Source: Porites lobata
Taxonomy: Eukaryota > Cnidaria > Anthozoa > Scleractinia > Poritidae
Length of the DNA stretch: 64,000 nucleotides
Direction: 5' to 3'
Assembly: GCA_942486035.1 (NCBI GenBank)
Contig: CALNXK010000008.1
Span: forward strand, 5,232,001-5,296,000
Each line of letters opens with the position of its first letter. The first letter of the stretch is position 1. Shown piece after piece: positions 34,712 through 44,871 of this stretch. The translations under genes and the position numbers were made by a program. The notes below the pieces were generated by a model, which saw only the letters and a program-made list of their open reading frames with translations, was not told the DNA's origin and searched no databases.

Positions 34712-35084
34712 AACCTAGGTTTCATCCTCGGAGACCCAGGCGCAGATAGTGGGTGCGAGGGAAAGTCTAAACGAGCGGGAAAATATGGCACGAAGAAGAA
34801 AAGTAAAGAACGGCGAGAAGAGCCCCTGGGGACAATGTCTTACCAGACCAGTTCCAAACGGTCGCCGCCGTCCTGGCTTCTGATTGGTGCCAGAAAACTT
34901 TTGTGTTTTTCTGCCCAATCAGAAGCCAGAACGGCGGCGACCGTTTGGAACTGGTCAGGTAAGACATTGTCCCCAGGGGCTCTTCTCGCCGTTCTTTACT
35001 TTTCTTCGTGCCATATTTTCCCGCCCGTTTAGACTTTCCCTCGCTCCCACTATCTGCCCCTGGGTCTCCGAGGATGCCTAGGTT
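34712..35084. repeat. 373-bp near-perfect palindrome (MITE)
   Basis: Left arm aacctagg...catcctcggagaccc is mirrored by gggtctccgaggatgcctaggtt. Arms of about 170 bases meet near 34890-34910 (tgccagaaaacttttgtgtt). ORFs on both strands here are mirror images of each other and not genes. Confidence 0.85.
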
Positions 35085-35507
35085 AAAAAAGGGTATGCAA
35101 TTTATGATATGTATCATGATTCAATAAAGGTTGCTTTCTTTGGGCATTGGTAACGGCGCACTGGGAATCCATTGTTTAATGATCACTCAAGCAAATCGTT
35201 GCATTGTTCTGTATGCCCAAATTAACAAAAGAGGAGAGAAAAAGTGAAGTTAATCAACCTATGATGAAACCGTGATATCTTCATGACGAAGTTAATCATT
35301 TGGCTTTGTTGGTTTGCAGGAAACTTCACGAAAATTTGCTAAAATGTAAACGGCCAACGTGCACAGAAGTTCACGGTTTTGCTTCATCATATTATTTTTC
35401 TCTCCACCTTTGCCGTCGTGGTATGGTAAACTGCCTGGTATCACACTGAAGTTAGTGCAAACAGGAAAACAGAATACATTCAATGGCAGTACATAAAAAA
35501 TAAGATT

Positions 35508-35513
35508 TTTATT
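35508..35513 (-). terminator. Poly(A) signal of the cysteine-rich peptide gene
   Basis: AATAAA on the minus strand, about 140 bases beyond the stop codon at 35651-35653. Confidence 0.65.
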
Positions 35514-35650
35514 CATAACAATAGATTCCTAGTTCTTGACAACAAGACGCAAAGCTACAGGACATGCGTTACATCAGATTGGATTAATGGCATTGTGTCT
35601 TCATATGTCTAGGCTTTTGCACTCCTGAAAGTTACAGAATAAAGGAGAAA

Positions 35651-35778
35651 CTAGTAACACTTGAATTTACATTTACAATTGGCGCATCTACAGCGGCCGC
35701 AACCATTTCCACAGGTCTTGCACACAGCTGTACAATCTGGACAGTTTCCACCTGGCGATCCGGTGGTAGGTTCCTGAC
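35651..35778 (-). CDS. Cysteine-rich peptide exon 2 (stop codon)
   Basis: 128 bases carrying all 10 mature-region Cys and the TAG at 35651-35653. Too short to stand out as an ORF on its own. Confidence 0.75.
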
Positions 35779-36717
35779 CTGAAAAGACAACGCTAAGACA
35801 GTGGTAGCTCGAAATAGTTATCACCTGACTAACAAACCTAGGCTGACTTTACGCTCATTTAACCCTTCCCCACCCCACTTTCTCTGTAGCGGTTAGAAAA
35901 TAGACAAAAACACGTTTATTCTCTGGAAAAACGTGACTAGCAATGACTTTCCACAATGACACAATGGTGTGAAGAAAAACGGCTACATTCCTTTCCTTCC
36001 AACAGGAGCACGAAAAAAACTAAATTACTACTATCTTAAGCGAAATCTAGAGCCACTGTATTTATTTATTTATTCATTTAGCCTCGCCTAACTAGAATAC
36101 AATCTTTATACATGAATACATAAGGCAGGGAGACCACTACAGCCTAACCAATTATAGTGGATCCCTTGTTAATTAAAAAAAACACTTAACAACTAAAGTT
36201 ACTGATATATAAACAAAAATCAAAAGGAAACAAAACACAGAAGTTCAAATTGTTAGAAGCAGCACGTCGGTGGACACAGGAGAGTCCTCGCTATGTTGCA
36301 CCTGGGACAGATTGTTCTCCAGATTCTGATGTCGTCAACGTCGTACAGGTCCAGTGCCTTATTGCGTTCGAGGTACGAGAACGCAACTCCTAATTTGTTT
36401 TGCGTGTTCTGTGCATAATTGGGTGTCCTGTGCAATTAATAGGGGAGTTTTTTCTCGAGATTGCATTTGTGTCGGCACACATTTGCCTCGCTATGAAGCG
36501 ATTGCTTTTTTTGCGGAATACCAGTTGTATTAGAAAGCCGCAGGTCATCTCGGGGGGGGGGGGGGGCGCACCCCCTACACCCTCCCCCTAGATCCGCCCC
36601 TGTGAATAAATAGATAAATGAATAAACAGAGATAAATTGCAATTTACCTTCACTGGGTAAAGCACAACTTGTTACTGCAACAGCAATTACCAATAAAATC
36701 ACTAGGCGATTCATCAT
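35651..36717 (-). CDS. Small secreted cysteine-rich (metallothionein-like) protein, 2 coding exons
   Basis: Exon 1 (36648-36717) gives 23 codons plus one base: MMNRLVILLVIAVAVTSCA is a signal peptide, followed by LPSE. Exon 2 (35651-35778) completes the split Gly codon and adds 41 codons and TAG; acceptor ttgtcttttcag, donor gtaaat. The product is 65 residues. After QEPTTGSPGG, the last 31 residues hold 10 Cys in spacings CxxC, CxxxC, CxxC, CxxxC, CxxC, CxC, CxxC, CxC, CxxxC, ending CY. The dense CxC/CxxC pattern suggests metal binding, but a signal peptide is atypical for metallothionein; a secreted disulfide-rich peptide is the alternative. A 5'UTR intron is indicated by ctttaactttag three bases before the ATG. 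I cannot name the family. Confidence 0.75.
36253..36435 (-). other. Unassigned 60-codon open frame inside the peptide gene intron
   Basis: The frame has no ATG start; it opens at a TTG directly after a stop. It ends with CPRCN...CPPTCC and a stop. It follows a possible acceptor (ttgcacag) but its phase does not match exon 1 of the cysteine-rich gene. Could be a relic exon or chance. Confidence 0.25.
36537..36602. repeat. Truncated copy of the GGGGCGGATC-ended MITE
   Basis: Shares gttgtatta, aggtcatctc, gcaccccct and tagatccgcccctg with 43965-44046. The left end is missing. Confidence 0.6.
36648..36717 (-). CDS. Cysteine-rich peptide exon 1 (signal peptide)
   Basis: Two adjacent ATGs (36715-36717 and 36712-36714) start a hydrophobic signal sequence. 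Donor GAAG|gtaaat, phase 1. Confidence 0.75.
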
Positions 36718-37118
36718 GAGCTAAAGTTAAAGAAATATATTTTGTTAGCAACTGAAGGGGGAGCAACTGTTGTTTTTAGACTTTTTCGGCAGTTTCTATT
36801 CTGATATTTTGACAGGGTTTTTAAACCGTATTTTTTTTTTGCACGAATAGGCCCTTGATGAATGAGCGGATTCACTGGTTTCGTGTGGGTAGACGGCCGA
36901 TTCGTGTAATAAAAATTGCTGTTTCAAAAATATCCGGATTCACGTGACCTAGCTGCAAAGGACTCATCGGAACGGCTTAGCTTTCACTTTCCCTGTACGA
37001 GTACAAGCTCTCTATTAGCTTTTCAATAACATAAAATATTCGCCTAATCAAATTCAATAACTTGAGCGTGCTAGATATTCACGTGAGTGAGCACGCTGAT
37101 AACGTCAATAAACTATAC

Positions 37119-37228
37119 CTCGAGTTCTTATGAGCTTAGCAATCCTCCCAAGACGTCTCCCAAGTGCATCCATAACTCAACAGTGTACGATGAAGCGCCC
37201 GGATGAAGCGTTAACCTCGTGTTTTATA
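37119..37228 (-). promoter_or_regulatory. TATA box and probable 5' non-coding exon of the cysteine-rich peptide gene
   Basis: The minus strand has tataaaa at 37222-37228. About 30 bases on, at about 37195, a transcript would begin and reach a donor, ctcgag|gtatag, at 37118/37119. This matches the acceptor just before the coding start. Start site and exon are inferred. Confidence 0.45.
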
Positions 37229-38820
37229 ACGTAAATTTAGTGAAGACTTTTGAATTTGTTAACCGATAGTAGGGAAAAGAGGTGAGTGGTTGTTGTTGTT
37301 GTTGTTGTCATCTGCACGAGATGTGCGGGGTATGGCGTTTGCAAATCATTCTTTGCAAAGTTGTTTCTTTCAAAAAGAATTATTCGGGGTCTTAATAGTT
37401 TTCCAGTACCTCAATATGGATTGTGTGAATATTATCTTAAGCGACTTGAGTAAACTTTCTCTCAGTTTCATAACAAAAACATAACTGTGAGGAAACAAAA
37501 TATAGACACGTAGACCTTGACGCGTACTGCTTTAAACGTGCGCTACAACGGAGCTTTAATCGACTTATAATCAGAGATTCAGTTCCAACCCTCCCGTTTT
37601 GGCCGGAAACCTTCCGTTTTCGGCGAATATTTCTGGCGTCCCGTTTTTGCTTAATATTCTCCCGATTTTTTAAACCATTTCCGCCAGTCTTTTTAGCATG
37701 GTTCTTTGCTGATTTTCTGTGGTTTCCCAACCATTTTTACCCTTTGGTATTTCTCGACCATAGACGGACAGACAGACAGCCTTTATTTTAGATAGTACGA
37801 TAATTATAAAAGCTATGCAGCTTATGGGGTCGTTCATAGAAACTAAACCTAAAACCGAAATATATAAAAATAAAATAACACAGGATCGGACTATCTAAGA
37901 GATAATTGTTTAAAAAACACTGACTAAAATATATGTGCATCATTAAAAAACTCTAAAATCCCCTAAATATAATTAAGATCTTTACGTTTAAAATTTGTAG
38001 TAGTTTTAAAAGTCTCTTTAAAAGTCAACTCTTTAAAAATGTCCATTAAACGGGTTTCCCTCTTCAGGTCTTCATAACTTATGTCTGAAAAATTATTGTC
38101 GATAGTACGGGGCCTCTATGAGCGATAGAGCTTTTGCCTTAGGCAGAGCTGAAGTGAGGCACCGTTAGAGAGCCTAGCACTCGTAAAGAGTAACCTGTAG
38201 CTTGTTTCATTACAGTATCATACCATAAGCCGGCCTGCGATAATTTTGGGCGCCTTATTTCCATTAACTGTGATCTCAAAATGCAGGAAATGGCTTCTTA
38301 GAGGCACATATTATTAAGTTTTTCCGGGGGAGCATACCCCTGACCCCCCTAGATTTTGGCGACTTCAGCGCTATGCCGCTCCTAACACCTTTCTTTGTTT
38401 TGTTGACAGGGTTGGAGTCTTTGCTTATAAAACAATTAGTTCGTGCTTCAGCTGTGCGTATGTCGAGAGATCGAGCAGTTGCACGGGAAGTTTGGAGAGC
38501 ACTCAAGAGGCTAGAAGTGCTCTCGGCTGCGCCTCGAACATAGTTAGAAGAGGAGACTGGTTAGTACGATCTAGTAAACCCGTTAGGCGTCTTTCGTTAT
38601 ACGTTTTTGTAAGCATTTTAGGACCTGACCGTGCACAACGTTTAATAGCATTCCTATCACTTCAAACTTATTGAACCTTGGATTAGAAAAGTGATGAGAA
38701 ATACAAAGGCTCAGCTGAAGGTTACGGCCGGGACAAAACAATTTGTGGGATTGGGGTTTCTCACCTTGATCAGTCTTCCCAATTAATCTTTCGTAAGTCT
38801 TGTTCTAAAGCGAGCAGCGT

Positions 38821-39225
38821 TCTTGGTGATCGCGATGTCGAATTTGATGAAAGCTCTTAAAATCACTCCACCTTTATACCTTCTAGCGAGTGACAGTAGA
38901 TGATAACGTCAGAGTCTCGTTTGAGCTGAATTCAGCTCTCAGCGCAGCTGTCAGAAGTTATGACTGCTGCCGGCGGGCGGAAGTAATGAGGTCAAGATCT
39001 GAGTGAGGCAATTTGTGGTTAAAGCTCAGTTGCCCCCAGTCACAACTAACATGCTTGTCTCCGAACATTTTATGTTTTCAAGAAAAAGAATATATCTGGC
39101 TTTTACTTCCTCAGAAACATTCTGTTCTCCCCGAGAAAACGATTTTGAGCTAAGAATTTCTCCTGACCAGTTCCCTTGCAACATAAGCTCTACTTTATCC
39201 GGCACGACTTTTTCGCGCACGACGT
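38821..39225. repeat. Duplicated non-coding unit, copy 1 (no insertions)
   Basis: Matches 40741-41782: tcttggtgatcgcg, ttctagcgagtgacagtaga, gcggaagtaatgaggtcaag, acatgcttgtctcc, ccagttcccttgcaacataa. Lacks both insertions found in copy 2. Frames are not conserved between copies, so it is probably not coding. Confidence 0.8.
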
Positions 39226-39354
39226 AAACGAATTTCCTTTTGATAACTAAAGTGCAATAAAAAAACCTTTTAGGTTAATAATGTCAAGTACAAGAAAACT
39301 AATGTAAGCGTTACAGTTAAACCCACGACGCTCTTCCTTAAACCAAAACCCGGG

Positions 39355-39801
39355 AACCCCCGGGGGGGGTACTCCCTAATATGGGCTATATAGGTATGTG
39401 CGGCCCCAAAGGGTAGGGTTTTTCAGCCGTTTTGGTCATAAATTGGGTATCGATTTTGGCTATTTTGCCGCCATTTTGGTCATAAATAGGGTAACGATTT
39501 TTGCACTGTAGTCTTGAATGCACCTTTTTAGAAGAAGCTACTTCCTTATCGTGTCCCCCTAACCTAATAAAAGCAGATAAACATTGCCTTTAACATTGGT
39601 CTGAACTAGGGAAATAATTATAAGGCAGGTCTGAAACAGGGTATTGATTTAAGGGTCACGTCATAAATAGGGTATCAAATTTTTGGTTAGGTCATAAATA
39701 GGGTAGGGAAAATCGCAGATTTTGGTCATAAATAGGGTAAGGGTTTTGGGAAGCGGGCCGCACACCCCTACCCAATTTTTCTGCGAGTACCCCCCCCGGG
39801 A
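39355..39801. repeat. Element with CCCCCGGGGGGGGTACTCCC ends
   Basis: Left cccccggggggggtactccc pairs with right gcgagtacccccccc-ggg. The interior has repeated ggtcataaatagggta units. The same design with a different internal unit is at 34086-34565; a left end is at 2517. Confidence 0.7.
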
Positions 39802-40856
39802 ACCAAAACAGGAACTCTGACGTATGTAGGTGGTCAGCGATAGTCCCAAAACGTGACTGCTCAAATTCAATAAATGACATTCGTGTTGAGAATCACTTAA
39901 CAGGACTTGAAAACCTGTTGATACAAAATAAAATACGGATTAACCTTGATCTACAAACTGATCATAGCAAAACGATAGGCACGAGTGAAACGTCAAGCGC
40001 TAACGTGAAATAAACTAAAACATAACCTACAAAATACTTCACAACATTATGCACGTAACATTTACATTGGCGCACCTTTAATTGGAGATCGACAGAGCCG
40101 TTGTTGTCAAAAGTTTGAGGAAAATCGACCAAATTGTGGTCGTTTTTTACAAAATCACGTCGCTATGGTGGACTTAGCTCAACACACTGGATGTCAAAAT
40201 CTACATAAAAGTTTCATTCCAAATTACAAAGGCCCCGAATTTAATGCAACATCGTAAGAGTGGAGGAAGAAGATGTGAGAACGTACGGAGGTATTAAAAA
40301 GTGTTTTAATCCGAATTGTTTGAACACTCATTTCAGACGTTTTTATGAATATGTAAAGATCGTCCGTTGTCTGACTCCATTTTGAATTTCTGAGATACAT
40401 ATAATGAGCTTCGAAAAGAAAGATTCTACAGGAAAGATGCGGTTTGGGCTAAACATTGTCAAAATTAACAATTTTATTTGTAAGTTATATTTTACTTGTT
40501 TTAAAATCTTAAATATAAGCTTAAATGTAAGTCTTATATTTACTCGTTCGTAGAGGCTAAAAAAGGGCGCTACTCTCCCATGCTTAAACTCGTTCGTGAT
40601 TCGTTGCTCACCACTATTAATTACACAGAAAGAAATTTTCGCACTACAAATTTAACTTCAGTGGGTGTAGCATATAAGGGGCACTGACATATTCATGAAT
40701 TTGCACAAAGTGAAAAGTTAAGCCTATTCCGGCGTTTGCATCTTGGTGATCGCGGTGTCCAATTCGATGAAAGCTCGTAAAAGCACTCTACCTTAATACC
40801 TTCTAGCGAGTGACAGTAGATGAGAATGTCAGAGGACTTCCCGTTTCAGCTCTAAG

Positions 40857-41238
40857 GAGTGGGACATTGCGGGGTACGAAAAATTGGCAAGTACCGAAAT
40901 ACCGATACCGCATTTATGATCGGTGACGCTCACTTAACGTTGTATCCATCTCGCGTGTTTTTTTTTTTTATCTCAAGCATGTATACGCCAGAAATCAACC
41001 CCAGCCTTCGCGAGAAAACGTGAGAAGATCTCGAATAGATCGGTACAAAGGCCAAATGAACAATACCGCAATACCGCGAAGGATCTTCTTTTACCGAAAA
41101 CCGTTAGCCAGAAGGATGAAACACCACATACCGCAGGGCTGGATGATACCGCAATACCGTACATTAAAATAAAAGTTACCGAAATACCGCTCGAAAAAAA
41201 GCTCAATACCGCAATACCATAAACCCCCATGTCCCCTT
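40857..41238. mobile_element. TIR element with taccgaaataccg sub-repeats and ctctaag duplication
   Basis: Flanked by ctctaag (40850-40856, 41239-41245). Ends gagtgggacattgcgggg and cccccatgtcccctt are imperfectly inverted. Inside are many ataccgcaataccg units. Absent from the paralogous site. Confidence 0.7.
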
Positions 41239-41488
41239 CTCTAAGCTTTGTCGAATGGCTGCCGCTGGCGGAAGTAATGAGGTCAAGATCTGAGACAGGC
41301 AATTTGTGATTAAGGAAATAAGACTCAGCTCCCTGATTCACAACATGCTTGTCTCCAAACATTTTAATTATGTTTTCTAGAAAAAGAATATGTCTGGCTT
41401 TTACATACTTCCTCAGAAACATTCTGTTCCCCCCGAGAAAACAATTTTGTGATAATAACTTCTCCTGACCAGTTCCCTTGCAACATAA

Positions 41489-41725
41489 AGGTACGGAAAA
41501 ACGGGCAACAAAAAACGTGCAACTTGTCTTTCAACATTGCTGCAAAACGATTTGAATAGCGATGTTGCGCGTTTTACCACCCGCATCCAACCTGTCTTGC
41601 AACAAATCAGGTTGTTAACAAGTTTGAACATGGGCGGAAAAACGCCCTACATCGCTATTCAACTCGTTTTGCAGCTATGTTGTGAGACAAGTTGCACGTT
41701 TTTTGTTGTCCGTTTTTCCGTAACT
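41489..41725. mobile_element. 237-bp PIF/Harbinger-type MITE with TAA duplication
   Basis: Flanked by TAA (41486-41488, 41726-41728). Ends aggtacggaaaaacgggcaa and ttgtccgtttttccgtaact are inverted; the next about 30 bases also pair. The paralogous site near 39185 has a single taa and no insert. Confidence 0.85.
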
Positions 41726-42073
41726 TAAGCTCTACTCTCTCCGTCATGACTTTTTTGGCAGGACTTTTTCGTGCACCACTTTTTTGGACAGAAGGAAAGG
41801 TACTTCATATATATCGGTACACTATAGGAATCATATATGAAGTATCTACCGATAGAAGACAGCCAGCCACTGAAGCACTGCAGGCGCACTTTACCCACGG
41901 AGGGTGGCAATTAAAAAGAGGCGAAAATGGCAATTAAAAAGAGAAATTTAGTCGGCGAAATGCCAAAATGGTAAGTAAGCAAGTAAGTAAAACGATAATT
42001 AATAAAATTATCTGCTGATTTTGGAGCAGTCATTTGCTCGCTTCTCTATTCTTTACATTTCCTTTAAACTGTC

Positions 42074-42765
42074 AGGGGCACCCAACCACGGTTTCCTCCT
42101 AAATGCATTGAGAACACTTTTTAGGCCAATCCAGAACACTTCTAGATCTCTAAAAATGCATTCTAAGTGGCGCTAAAAAATTTTCATTTGTTCGGTTATC
42201 CTAGGGCAACTTGAGGGTCCGGGGCCCCTTCCTTCCCCCCACCCCTCCATCAGACCTGACGCTTGTACGGGACTGGAACAGTCGTAAATCGACTGGATCG
42301 TATATCACTTTTTAACTGGCTGATTTTTTTTAATGACAAGAAGTACTTTCCGCGCCAACAGCGATCGGTGATCACAGATTGAGACTGACACGTGGTCGTC
42401 TCCACAAAAAAGTTCAACAGTCCTTTATGAACCAAAGTTTGTACCCCCAATCAAAAATTCGTAGATCCTCTAGCCCGCGAACGGCAGACGTTTCTCCTCG
42501 CTCATCGCGGCTGAGGGACGTTTCGCGAGGATTTTCCCTTAGCGGCGATGAGCGAGGAGAAACGTCTACCGTTCGCAGGCTATGGATCCTCCCCTGTTCA
42601 GAAATTACAAGCTATTGTAGGCTTAAGAAACACATGTTTCGAAAATTGAACATGAATGGAACGGTCATCTAGAAATTTTTAGCGTTCCTCAAGCTATAGA
42701 AAATTCTAGGGAATGTTGGCTTCTCCGAACAGATATTATACAGAAAACAGTCGTTGGGTGCCCCC
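42074..42765. repeat. Element with AGGGGCACCCAACG ends, with nested palindrome
   Basis: Left aggggcacccaacc, right cgttgggtgccccc. It contains the separate palindrome 42465-42590. Related: 52154-52549, and a partial copy of the right part at 43555-43676 (cctcaagctatagaa, cttctccgaacagatatt). Confidence 0.7.
42465..42590. repeat. 126-bp palindrome nested in the 42074 element
   Basis: Arms gaacggcagacgtttctcct and aggagaaacgtctaccgttc, with gctcatcgc / gcgatgagc next inward, and gatcct / ggatcc outside. Confidence 0.8.
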
Positions 42766-42854
42766 GTTTTTTTTTCCGAAAATTTATCTACAATTTAAAG
42801 TTTTACGAAAGTGAGAATTCCTTTTGATTCGTCTCTGCATCGCATCGCATTTTC

Positions 42855-43590
42855 GATTCCGAACAACAACAACAACAACAACAACATCTTTTATTTAAAC
42901 ACGATGGGTTTTAAAGCTAACTAGCTAAAATGTTAATAAAATAATAAAAATTATTAAAATTGAATGTAGTCAATAAAAGGTGAATATGTACAATAAAAGA
43001 TATGAATAGAATTAATAAAAGACGAAATCACTGTCAATTTGGGGACGACCTATGTGCGGTGACTCTTCATGAAAGTTCAAGTTTCTGAGGGCGTCAGACT
43101 TTTTTGCCCTTTTGGTATAGTCCATGGCGCTGACAGCGGATGGCTCTAAAAGATTCCAAACAATGGATCCTCAGTAAGAAATAGAGTTTTTCATATAATA
43201 CGTTTCAAAACGTTGTACGCTAACACGATGTTGATGACGGAGGTCATACTTAGAGTCTTTCCTTTGGATTATATGTTCCAAGCATGATGGAGTTATGCGG
43301 TTGCATATATTATAAATTAAAGTGGCTATTTTGACCTTATAAGTGTCGAATAAAGAGTCCCAGTTAGCTGTTTTTCTTACATCCTCAGAAAGCATGTCGC
43401 GCGGGAGGTTATATATAACTCTAGCAGCCTTACAATGTATGGATAAAATATTTTAGGTTTCCTAATTAGGTTTCCTAATTTGTCTACAAAACATAGCTTA
43501 ACCTGGGGAGTGAAATGAGAAAAAATTAAACTTCTGAAAATTTTAGGGAATTTATTAGATAAGCTTTGAAAATTGTACATGAATGGAATG
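42855..43590 (-). pseudogene. LINE reverse transcriptase 3' remnant
   Basis: The minus strand reads KYDLRHQHRVSVQRFETYYMKNSISY, then a stop, then GSIVWNLLEPSA. The YDLR...SISY-G-x-x-WN arrangement is the usual C-terminal tail of cnidarian LINE RTs. It ends in an (aac)n/ttttattt microsatellite at 42860-42895, which would be the 3' tail. Disrupted and 5'-truncated. Confidence 0.6.
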
Positions 43591-43923
43591 GTGATATAGA
43601 AGCCTTCCTCAAGCTATAGAAGATTCTAGACAATTGTGCTTCTCCGAACAGATATTTTACAGAAAACAGTCGTTGAACTGAAAATCTTTCTTCCTCGCTA
43701 CAAAGTGTACTGAGTGACTTGGCCGAGTCCTAAAAAATGAAATACATCTGGCGAACATTTAATTCTATTCTCACTTCAGGGTCAATCCGGTAGATTATAA
43801 TAGACGACACCACTGAAGTAAAGTTTAGAAAGGACTAGAGCTTATACAAGAGTTTTCCTGATGTTGAAAGGTAAGCCATTTGAGCTTGGTGATGTCATCC
43901 GTGCTCCCAAAATGTCCCAAAAC

Positions 43924-44047
43924 CGGGGCGGATCCGGGATTTTTTTAGGAGGGAATATTAGTTGTATTAGGAAACCACAGGTCATCTCAGCGGGGGGAGG
44001 AAGAGGGGGTACGCACCCCCTGCACCCTCCCCGTAGATCCGCCCCTG
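43924..44047. repeat. MITE with GGGGCGGATCCGGGATTTTT ends
   Basis: Left ggggcggatccgggattttt and right gtagatccgcccctgc are inverted; the interior has ggggggtacgcaccccct. Confidence 0.65.
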
Positions 44048-44742
44048 CAAAACGAAACTTGCTGAAAGCTCAAGCTTTCTGTGGTCTTCGAAGACGATTA
44101 GCCAGATAATCTGGTAGATTGATATTATGAGAGACGATACCACTGAAGTAAAGTTTCAGCTGAAAGATGGTGTTGTCCACACTTGGTCAGGAGCGTTGAG
44201 TACCTGATGTCCACCGATATGTGACTGTGTACGGACAGGAAAAAAGCTTAACCTATAATTTTTGGTTTGAGAATGTGATGGAGGGAGGAATCAGGAAAAG
44301 TTGTCACCTCTCGTAAAGCTTTATAAAATTGCATCTAAAATTTTCGGGAAAATAATACTGTAGCCTGCGTTGCAGCCCGTTAATGCACTCGTCTAAACCA
44401 TTTAAAGAAGGTTAGAGCGTCTGCGACGCAGGCAAATAATACTGACGTCCTTGTAAATCCAACAATCAATCAAGCTTTTAATATTTACGGTATCGGCTTC
44501 ATCAAAAATGCTGTCCCAGTGAGCCGTTTCATAACAAAATTTTCCGAGAAACTACACTAATGAAAACCTCGTTCCCAGGGTTCTCTCCTTGACTCCACTA
44601 ATGCTAAAAATATATCTATATATTAAGAAACCTATCCTATAATTAATTACACAAAAATCAATCAAGTGTACATTAAATAACTAAAATAGGTTCTATCTCA
44701 ACTCCCTCAATGCAATCCCTGGTTCAAGGCAAAGAAAGTGCT

Positions 44743-44871
44743 AGCCTGCATCGAGCAAGCGTTTCCGTTTGGTTTCGGAGCAAAAAGAGACCGTGGAAGG
44801 GGATTTTCGGTGACTCTTGTTCCTCGTTCTTTGCTCCTAAACCGCACGGAAACGCTTGCTACGCAGGCTAA
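44743..44871. repeat. MITE with TAGCCTGC...CAAGCGTTTCCG ends
   Basis: Left tagcctgcatcgagcaagcg, right cgcttgctacgcaggcta; second arms cggagcaaa / tttgctcc. A shorter relative lies at 44363-44431 (tagcctgcgttgcag / gcgacgcaggc). Confidence 0.7.

Larger units (their letters stand above)
30801..35507. other. Intergenic: PC 3'UTR and repeats
   Basis: The 3'UTR of PC, then a MITE (31173-31349), the 34086-34565 element, and the 34712-35084 palindrome. I see no supportable gene between 31400 and 34080; the ORFs there are short and without family character. Confidence 0.55.
40741..41782. repeat. Duplicated non-coding unit, copy 2 (two nested insertions)
   Basis: Same unit as 38821-39225 but interrupted at 40857-41238 and 41489-41725 by separate TIR elements, each with a target duplication. 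Confidence 0.8.

Noticed and set aside
34703..35117. ORFs of 109 and 116 codons on opposite strands
   Set aside because: They are the two arms of one palindrome, giving near-identical proteins from both strands.
38821..41422. Minus-strand gene with KARxILFLENI motif in both duplicated units
   Set aside because: The frames diverge immediately on either side and stops differ, so the shared DNA is not behaving as coding sequence.
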